Below are positions 56,763 through 64,000 of a stretch of DNA of 64,000 nt, one piece after another. The DNA lies in assembly GCA_029972225.1 (NCBI GenBank), contig CP124756.1:3578001-3642000 (forward strand), given 5' to 3'. The first letter of the stretch is position 1. Every line of letters starts with the position of its first letter. The position numbers were made by a program, and so were the translations under genes. The notes under the pieces are model-generated. The model saw nothing but the letters and a program-made list of their open reading frames with translations. It did not search any database and was not told the origin of the DNA. The stretch is from Candidatus Thiothrix putei (GTDB lineage: Bacteria > Pseudomonadota > Gammaproteobacteria > Thiotrichales > Thiotrichaceae).

Positions 56763-57000
56763 GTTATCTACTCCTGGTTTGGCGGATAATCCACCATTTA
56801 TCGATCACTTACCGGAATCCCGGTTTGCGAAGGAAACAGCGTCCCAAACCATCTTACTGACTCGGGGAACGCCATCTGCGCAGGTTCTCTACATTAGATG
56901 CAGAACCATTAAGCTTCCGAAAAAGCACCTACGGTCTCTGACGACATACGTCCTGTATATCTTTTTGCCTTGCGGCTGCTTCCATCCTTGGAAACGGAGA
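56763..57000 (-). promoter_or_regulatory. rplJ mRNA leader, candidate L10 leader
   Basis: The 262-bp gap between rplA and rplJ holds no gene. On the minus strand it carries segments like 'GACCGTAGGTGC' and 'CTGCGCAGATGGCG' that resemble the paired elements of the known L10-binding leader. The match is by eye only; a covariance-model search would decide it. Confidence 0.45.
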
Positions 57001-57001
57001 A

Positions 57002-57019
57002 TGGGGCGATAACGCCCCA
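57002..57019 (-). terminator. Hairpin after rplA
   Basis: TGGGGCG and CGCCCCA arms with loop ATAA, six bases after the rplA stop. A pyrimidine-rich but not T-rich run (TTCTCCGTTTCC) follows, so termination is probably partial. Confidence 0.45.
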
Positions 57020-57024
57020 ATCCA

Positions 57025-57720
57025 TTAGTAAGACAGTGATGAATTATCGACTGTCAAACCAGTACCCATGGTGGTGGATACAGAAACTTTCTTCAGGTAA
57101 ACACCCTTGGAAGTGGATGGCTTCATTTTCACCAAATCCGCCACCAAGGCATTGATATTGCCGACCAGCTTGTCAGTATCAAAATCAACATTACCAACGG
57201 AGCAATGGATGATACCTGCCTTGTCAGTACGGTAACGAACTTGACCCGCTTTAGCATTGCGAACCGCACCAGCAACATCAGGGGTTACGGTGCCAACTTT
57301 AGGATTGGGCATCAAACCACGCGGACCGAGGATTTGACCCAACTGACCGACCACACGCATCGCGTCTGGGCTGGCAATAACCACGTCAAAATCCATCTTG
57401 CCCGCTTTGATTTCAGCCGCAAGATCGTCAAAACCCACGATATCTGCACCAGCAGCCATCGCTGCCTCAGCATTTGCACCTTGTGCAAATACTGCAACGC
57501 GAACTGTTTTGCCGTTGCCGTTTGGCAGTACCGTAGAGCCACGCACAACTTGGTCAGATTTACGCGGGTCAACACCCAAGTTAACACTGACATCAACACT
57601 TTCTAAAAACTTCGCACGTGGCAGCGATTTCAGGGTATCAAGCGCATCAGCTATAACATAAGACTTGGCGCGGTCGATTTTTTCTGCGATTGCTTTTTGG
57701 CGTTTGGTTAGTTTTGCCAT
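57025..57720 (-). CDS. rplA: 50S ribosomal protein L1
   Basis: From ATG 57720, with GGAGGG upstream, the protein is 231 aa. It shows '[36 protein letters not shown]' and '[33 protein letters not shown]', the L1 signature. It forms the mobile stalk at the E-site. The longer frame would begin inside rplK. Confidence 0.97.
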   Translation of the reverse strand: MAKLTKRQKAIAEKIDRAKSYVIADALDTLKSLPRAKFLESVDVSVNLGVDPRKSDQVVRGSTVLPNGNGKTVRVAVFAQGANAEAAMAAGADIVGFDDLAAEIKAGKMDFDVVIASPDAMRVVGQLGQILGPRGLMPNPKVGTVTPDVAGAVRNAKAGQVRYRTDKAGIIHCSVGNVDFDTDKLVGNINALVADLVKMKPSTSKGVYLKKVSVSTTMGTGLTVDNSSLSY

Positions 57721-57721
57721 C

Positions 57722-58153
57722 TTACACACCCTCCACTTCAAGACCCATACTACGGGCTGTGCCTGCGATAGTACGTACCGCAGCATCTAAACTAGCCGCA
57801 GTCAAATCAGGGGTTTTAGCTTTAGCAATGTCTTCCAACTGCGCCAGCGTAACTTTGCCTACTTTATTGCTGTTAGGTTTGGCACTACCGGACTGGATGC
57901 CAGCGGCCTTTTTCAACAACACAGAAGCAGGTGTTGTTTTCATTACAAACGTAAAGCTCTTATCGCTGTACGCAGTAATAACGACCGGAGTAGGCAGGCC
58001 GACTTCAAGATTCTGTGTTGCAGCATTGAATGCTTTGCAGAACTCCATGATATTCAGACCACGTTGACCCAGTGCAGGACCGATAGGTGGACTTGGGTTT
58101 GCTTTACCAGCCGGAACTTGCAGCTTGATAAAAGCGATGACTTTCTTTGCCAT
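57722..58153 (-). CDS. rplK: 50S ribosomal protein L11
   Basis: The 143-aa protein '[47 protein letters not shown]' has the N-terminal domain with the thiostrepton-region prolines and the C-terminal RNA-binding domain. It is needed for RelA activation. It follows nusG by 54 bp and overlaps nothing. Confidence 0.97.
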   Translation of the reverse strand: MAKKVIAFIKLQVPAGKANPSPPIGPALGQRGLNIMEFCKAFNAATQNLEVGLPTPVVITAYSDKSFTFVMKTTPASVLLKKAAGIQSGSAKPNSNKVGKVTLAQLEDIAKAKTPDLTAASLDAAVRTIAGTARSMGLEVEGV

Positions 58154-58207
58154 GATACTTTCCTATAAATGGGTAGTAGCGCCTGACGGCTCCCCGTGAT
58201 TATCTGA

Positions 58208-58741
58208 TCAGGCTTTTTCGACCTGATAGAATTCCAGCTCAACGGGCGTTGAGCGACCAAAAATCTGCACTGCCACCAACAAGCGGCTTTTTTCGTAATT
58301 GACTTCTTCGACTACGCCGTTGAAATCTTTAAATGGCCCATCAGTCACACGCACGACCTCACCAGCCTCAAAGAGAACTTTAGGGCGTGGCTTTTCAGCC
58401 CCCTCCTCCACACGACGCATGATGTTATCGACCTCTTTTTGCGTAATAGGGGCTGGCCTATCTGCTTTACCGCCAATGAAACCGAGCACTTTAGGTGTTT
58501 CTTTCACCATATGCCATGTTTCATCATTCATTTCCATTTCAACCAAGACATAGCCAGGGAAAAATTTACGATCGCTTTTACGCTTCTGACCATCACGCAT
58601 CTCTACGACTTCTTCCGTAGGAACCAGCACACGCCCAAAAGCATCTTGCAACCCAAAACGCACAAGGCGCTCTTCAAGCGAGCGCTTTACTTGATTTTCA
58701 AAACCAGAATAAGCTTGTACAACATACCAGCGCATTGCCAT
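58208..58741 (-). CDS. nusG: Transcription termination/antitermination protein NusG
   Basis: The 177-aa protein has the NGN domain ('[23 protein letters not shown]', '[30 protein letters not shown]') and a C-terminal KOW domain ('[48 protein letters not shown]'). It binds RNA polymerase and links it to Rho or S10. Its ATG overlaps the secE stop by one base. Confidence 0.97.
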   Translation of the reverse strand: MAMRWYVVQAYSGFENQVKRSLEERLVRFGLQDAFGRVLVPTEEVVEMRDGQKRKSDRKFFPGYVLVEMEMNDETWHMVKETPKVLGFIGGKADRPAPITQKEVDNIMRRVEEGAEKPRPKVLFEAGEVVRVTDGPFKDFNGVVEEVNYEKSRLLVAVQIFGRSTPVELEFYQVEKA

Positions 58742-59136
58742 CAGACACCTCCTCCGCCAAGCAGACTTTTAACGCCCCAACCAAGCAGGGAATCAACACC
58801 CCAGAGGAAAATGGAAAGGATTATGACGATGACCATCACCATTAATGTGGTTTGAAGCGTCTCGGCACGGGTAGGCCATACCATTTTACGAACTTCGAGA
58901 CGCGAATCCCTCATGAAGCTCAACAACCGCCTACCGGAAAGGCTCGACAGTGCAACAGCAACCCCCGCACCAACAATAACCAACAAACCCAACACACGGA
59001 ACAGAACAGAAACAGGCTGACCCTGCCAATTCTCAAAGTAGTAGAAACCAACAATGCCCGCAAGCAACAATGCAACGGCAATAATAAGCTTTACTGTATC
59101 AAGCGACGAACCCTGTTCTTCGGTATGTACTGACAT
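58741..59136 (-). CDS. secE: Protein translocase subunit SecE
   Basis: The 131-aa protein has three membrane helices, like E. coli SecE: two N-terminal ones ('[19 protein letters not shown]', '[20 protein letters not shown]') and the essential third one after the amphipathic '[35 protein letters not shown]'. It clamps SecY. It lies between tRNA-Trp and nusG. Confidence 0.95.
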   Translation of the reverse strand: MSVHTEEQGSSLDTVKLIIAVALLLAGIVGFYYFENWQGQPVSVLFRVLGLLVIVGAGVAVALSSLSGRRLLSFMRDSRLEVRKMVWPTRAETLQTTLMVMVIVIILSIFLWGVDSLLGWGVKSLLGGGGV

Positions 59137-59237
59137 TTATTTTTACCAAACCTGATAGCCGAATGACTCTGGATAACACACTGCGAACAACCTAACAGCA
59201 ACAACTACAATTTATTATCCAAAGCCATCTATAAAGA

Positions 59238-59313
59238 TGGCAGGCCAAGAGGGAATCGAACCCCCAACCTGCGGTTTTGGAGACCGCCGCTCTGCCAATT
59301 GAGCTATTGGCCT
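59238..59313 (-). tRNA. tRNA-Trp (CCA)
   Basis: A 76-nt cloverleaf with 7-bp acceptor AGGCCAA/TTGGCCT, D-loop 'AGCTCAATTGGCAGAGC', anticodon loop CTCCAAA (anticodon CCA), T-loop GTTCGATTC and encoded 3' CCA. A seven-base hairpin (59224-59241) overlaps its 3' end. Its place between tuf and secE is common in gammaproteobacteria. Confidence 0.95.
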
Positions 59314-59323
59314 GTAAAGGCAA

Positions 59324-59355
59324 GAAAGAGCAGAGAGGATACTCTCTACTCTTTC
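59324..59355 (-). terminator. Long hairpin between tuf and tRNA-Trp
   Basis: A 14-bp stem (one G-U pair) with loop TATC lies 18 bases after the tuf stop. The following run is TTGCCTTT, so it may terminate weakly or serve as a processing site before tRNA-Trp. Confidence 0.6.
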
Positions 59356-59372
59356 AAAACACAAGGTATTAT

Positions 59373-60563
<1,191 letters not shown>

Positions 60564-60596
60564 GATCGATAACTTCCCGTTAAATTCCTGAATAAT

Positions 60597-60672
<76 letters not shown>

Positions 60673-60701
60673 AAAACCATTTTAACGACTCAGCCAGAAA
60701 T

Positions 60702-60775
60702 TGGAGCGGGTGATGGGAATCGAACCCACACAATCAGCTTGGAAGGCTGAAGTTCTACCATTGAACTACACCCGC
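60702..60775 (-). tRNA. tRNA-Gly (TCC)
   Basis: A 74-nt cloverleaf: acceptor GCGGGTG/CACCCGC, anticodon loop CTTCCAA (anticodon TCC), T-loop GTTCGATTC, encoded TCCA end. It is second in the Tyr-Gly-Thr-tuf unit. Confidence 0.95.
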
Positions 60776-60845
60776 CTGAAGTCGTGTGCCCGCACGGCAT
60801 AGCATGACGCTATAAATCAAGCTGAACGTGCAAACCAAAATAATA

Positions 60846-60930
<85 letters not shown>

Positions 60931-60946
60931 AACTGGAAAGGACGGC

Positions 60947-60975
60947 ATTTTGAGTGAATCACTCGTCAATGTCAA
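60947..60975 (-). promoter_or_regulatory. Promoter of the tRNA-Tyr/Gly/Thr-tuf unit
   Basis: A perfect TTGACA (60975-60970), a 17-base spacer and CAAAAT (60952-60947), followed by a GC-rich discriminator GCCG, a feature of stringently controlled stable-RNA promoters. The tRNA starts 17 bases after the -10. Confidence 0.7.
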
Positions 60976-61115
60976 CCTTGAAAAAGCAGAATTTTGTTAT
61001 TAATTTTCGACGGCTAAACTAGTAAGTTTGTCGGCTTAATTGTTACAAAAATTAGCGCGATCAATCATAATGCGTATCGCATACAAAAATCCATTTTTTA
61101 TTTCAGGAACCATCA

Positions 61116-62449
61116 ATGAAAGTTACAATTTACGGTTCAGGCTATGTTGGCCTAGTGACAGGGGCGTGCTTAGCACAAGTTGGCAATGACGTACTCTGCG
61201 TCGATGTTGATGAGCGTAAAATCACCATGTTATTGAATGGAGAAATCCCTATTCACGAGCCAGGTCTCGATAAAATGGTACAGGCGAACATCGCGGCTGG
61301 TCGCCTGAAATTCACCCTCTCAGCAGCCGAAGGCGTTGCACATGGTTTATTCCAATTTATTGCAGTTGGCACACCACCCGACGAAGATGGTTCAGCCGAC
61401 TTGCCGACTTGCGCTATGTATTGACTGTTGCCCGCTCGATTGCACAGCACATGGATGGCTACCGTATCGTCGAGGATAAATCCACTGTACCCGTTGGAAC
61501 GGCTGATAAGGTAAGAACTGCCATGCAGGAAGTTCTGGAACAGCGTGCTTTCAATACCGAATTTGACGTGGTATCCAACCCCGAATTTCTCAAGGAAGGG
61601 GCTGCGCTGGACGATTTCATGAAACCTGACCGCATTGTGATAGGCACAGATAACCCACGCACGACCGAACTGATGCGTGAATTATATGCCCCCTTCAACC
61701 GCAGCCACGACCGTCTGGTAGTCATGGACATCCGTTCAGCAGAACTCACCAAATACGCCGCAAACGCCATGCTTGCCACTAAAATCAGCTTTATGAATGA
61801 ACTGGCAAACATGGCTGAATTATTAGGGGCTGACATCGAAAAAGTACGGATTGGAATCGGCTCAGATCCCCGCATTGGCTACCACTTCATCTATCCCGGC
61901 TGCGGGTATGGCGGCTCTTGCTTCCCTAAAGATGTACAAGCATTGGAACGTACTGCGCGTGAAATCGGCTACAACGCTGAATTATTGTCTGCGGTCGAAG
62001 CGGTTAACTACCGCCAGAAGGACAAACCTTTCGAGAAACTACAAAAGCATTACGGTGCGAACCTCGAAGGCAAAACCGTAGCACTCTGGGGTCTGGCCTT
62101 CAAACCCAACACCGATGATATGCGCGAAGCCTCTAGCCGCACACTCATGGAAACCTTATGGAAACAAGGTGTGAAGGTACAAGCGTTTGACCCAGTAGCG
62201 ATGGAAGAATGCACCCGCCTCTACGGTCAACGGGACGACTTAACACTGTGTAAAACCGCTGATGACGCGCTGGATGGCGCAGATTGCCTAGTAATCGTCA
62301 CTGAATGGCAACAATTCCGCAGCCCCAACTTTGATACGATCAAAACCAAACTGAAAGACCCAGTGATTGTGGATGGGCGCAACCTCTACTCACCCGAACA
62401 AATGATGAAAAAAGGCATCACCTACTACGCTATCGGACGTGGCTGCTAA
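61116..62449 (+). pseudogene. ugd: UDP-glucose 6-dehydrogenase gene frameshifted by an 8-bp tandem duplication
   Basis: Two overlapping frames (61116-61424 and 61409-62449) encode the two parts of one enzyme that oxidises UDP-glucose to UDP-glucuronate for polysaccharides. The first has the NAD site '[29 protein letters not shown]'. The second has '[13 protein letters not shown]', '[10 protein letters not shown]', the catalytic '[15 protein letters not shown]', and '[18 protein letters not shown]'. The break falls exactly at a tandem GCCGACTT-GCCGACTT (61395-61410). Removing one copy restores '...[14 protein letters not shown]' and a 441-aa protein, the normal length. AGGA precedes the ATG. 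It may be a recent mutation, a reversible switch or a sequencing error. Confidence 0.9.
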
Positions 62450-62458
62450 GCTCAACCA

Positions 62459-64000
62459 TCAGCGTTTTAATAATCCCTTATCGGTGTCGATCCTGTAAAT
62501 CAAATCGACACCTTGCTGAAGACCTGCCTGCGCCTCAATCTGTAAATGCTTGTTAATTTGATAAGTAATGGCTACCCGTTGCAGCGAATCAAACAAACCA
62601 ACAATATAACGCACATACAAACGTGCACCCAAACGCTTACCTAACGCCAATTCACTCTGGTCAAAATTACCATTTTTAGCTTTCAACCCAACCTCATCCA
62701 AACCGAGACTCCCGCCCAAGCGTTGTGCGAGGTTTTCCCCACCAGCAATCCCCAGACCAGTAATGGCCTCCATTAATAAAGAGGACTGTTCACCGCTAAG
62801 GCTAGACATGGCTCGCCCTGTTAACAAATAACTCAAGGTATCGCTTTGCGTTTGCTGCGGTGAGGAAAACAACGTCGACTCCGGCTGCTGCACCGTACCG
62901 GCTAGCGCAATACCCACTTTAATATCGCCCTCATCCACTTCACGCACTGCCCTCACATCCAACCCCGGATTATTGAGCGGGCCGTTGAAAATCAAACGCC
63001 CACGCTCAATCGCCAAACGTTGTTCATACGCGTTATAAACCCCGTCCACAACGCTTAAAACACCCTCAGCAATAATATCCTGGCGAGTACGCAGCACCCG
63101 TAGCTTACCGATTAAACGTGCATCCAAGCCAAATCCATTAAACTTCACTTTATCGCCCAGCTCAATCACCACATTTGGCTTGATATTCAATGGCGCATCT
63201 TTCACCAAAACCTGGGGTTGCCCACTTCCTCCTGTTTCGGCAGCAGAACGCCCCACGATGACCACATCATCCGAACGGGCGCTGGCCGTCTGCGGAATTT
63301 CCCGCAAACTAACCGTCGCCTCAGGAATCAATACCGAACCACTGATCGACACATCCGCAGGACTAGCTTGAATGCTCAAATCCGGGGAAACCAATGCCTG
63401 TATTTCATGCGTATCCATCAAGGTCAGGTTATTACCCTGCAACGCTACATCAGCCTGCCAATGCGGTAAATTTGCCAATGACAACACCCCATTAGCCGTC
63501 ATCATCCCCGCTCCTGCCCGCAACGAACCCTTAATGGTCGCACGCTCTGTACCACGGGCTTGCATATCAAGGATAATTGCCTCCAGCGTCACGCCCGCTT
63601 CAGGTAAATGTACCTGCCCCCCCGTCAGCTTTACACCCCCATTCACAACCGGCTTTTTAAGCAACCCTGTTAGCGTCACATCCCCTGTCACACTGCCCCG
63701 TAAGCGCTCAATCTGTGGGGAAAAACGTTCCAACCAAGCAATATCCGGCAGCGCCGCATTCAGCCGCGCATTGATACGATGATTACCATCCAACGGCGAC
63801 AAATCAATCCGCCCATCAGCCCGTAACTGCCCATAGCGCACCAAATCCACTTGCGCTTGCACATCCATTTGACGGTCATTGAGACTCAAATCGGCACGGG
63901 TACTGGTGTACTGTAAGGTTTCCACCTTCCCCTTGTTACCCCGCAACTTTACCGAACTGTCAGGCAAACGCACTGCCACGCTCGCCTGTGGCTTCCCACC
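62459..64000 (-). CDS. TamB-family translocation and assembly protein, C-terminal part
   Basis: The frame is open to the window edge, so the gene continues beyond 64000; the GTG at 63979 is internal. The 513 visible residues are beta-rich repeats. They contain 'GDVTLTGLLKKPVVNGGVKLTGGQVHLPEAGV', 'NVVIELGDKVKFNGFGLDARLIGKLRV' and 'RGRLIFNGPLNNPGLDVRAVR', and close with 'LAQRLGGSLGLDEVGLKA', 'GKRLGARLYVRYIVGLFDSLQRVAITYQINKHLQIEAQAG'. This is the DUF490/TamB C-terminal domain that joins TamA (or moves lipids to the outer membrane). It is convergent with ugd, with only 9 bp between the stops. Confidence 0.9.
   Translation of the reverse strand, partial: GGKPQASVAVRLPDSSVKLRGNKGKVETLQYTSTRADLSLNDRQMDVQAQVDLVRYGQLRADGRIDLSPLDGNHRINARLNAALPDIAWLERFSPQIERLRGSVTGDVTLTGLLKKPVVNGGVKLTGGQVHLPEAGVTLEAIILDMQARGTERATIKGSLRAGAGMMTANGVLSLANLPHWQADVALQGNNLTLMDTHEIQALVSPDLSIQASPADVSISGSVLIPEATVSLREIPQTASARSDDVVIVGRSAAETGGSGQPQVLVKDAPLNIKPNVVIELGDKVKFNGFGLDARLIGKLRVLRTRQDIIAEGVLSVVDGVYNAYEQRLAIERGRLIFNGPLNNPGLDVRAVREVDEGDIKVGIALAGTVQQPESTLFSSPQQTQSDTLSYLLTGRAMSSLSGEQSSLLMEAITGLGIAGGENLAQRLGGSLGLDEVGLKAKNGNFDQSELALGKRLGARLYVRYIVGLFDSLQRVAITYQINKHLQIEAQAGLQQGVDLIYRIDTDKGLLKR

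Overview
The window looks like a chromosomal segment of a gammaproteobacterium. The ribosomal operons (rpsL-rpsG-fusA-tuf-rpsJ, then S10-spc-alpha), the tRNA-Tyr/Gly/Thr-tuf-tRNA-Trp-secE-nusG-rplKAJL-rpoBC block, ZapD, RpoH, a type II secretion cluster and the rsmG/mnmG-parAB neighbourhood all fit that class. DUF302 proteins and overall gene style suggest a sulfur-oxidising Thiotrichales relative such as Thiothrix. That genus guess is inference only.

Left third (1-23 kb, mixed housekeeping and accessory). It opens with the 3' end of a LysR-type regulator and a WecA-like glycan initiator. A tightly overlapping gspE-F-G-H-I-J-K cluster follows, with no gspC, D, L or M. Next come small-membrane, DUF3025 and SPOR proteins, a Tae4-like amidase overlapping a lipoprotein gene, an HNH nuclease, and two tandem 31-residue membrane-protein genes. 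rpoH follows, preceded by a perfect CIRCE operator. A 583-codon heptad-repeat coiled-coil gene is split by an IS630-type element. Two DUF302 genes and the remnant of a third follow, then DoxX, dxs-ispA-xseB, a DUF2914 protein, zapD and coaE.

Middle (23-42.6 kb). rpsT is followed by a minus-strand run whose order of transcription is 127-aa membrane protein, bioB, mnmG, rsmG, parA, parB. It lies just downstream of the alpha operon terminator. The alpha, spc and S10 ribosomal operons follow as one minus-strand array from rplQ back to rplC, including rpmJ.

Right third (42.7-64 kb). rpsJ, tuf, fusA, rpsG and rpsL form the str block. A promoter followed closely by a terminator-like hairpin stands before both rpsL and rplC. 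rpoC, rpoB, rplL, rplJ, rplA, rplK, nusG and secE follow, then tRNA-Trp, a second and clearly divergent tuf, and tRNA-Thr, Gly and Tyr. The window ends with a UDP-glucose dehydrogenase gene frameshifted by an 8-bp tandem duplication and the 3' part of a TamB-like gene.

Most of the window is conserved translation and transcription machinery. The more original material is the pair of 31-aa proteins, the amidase/lipoprotein pair, the interrupted heptad-repeat gene, CIRCE at rpoH, the repeated promoter-plus-attenuator design, and the ugd duplication.
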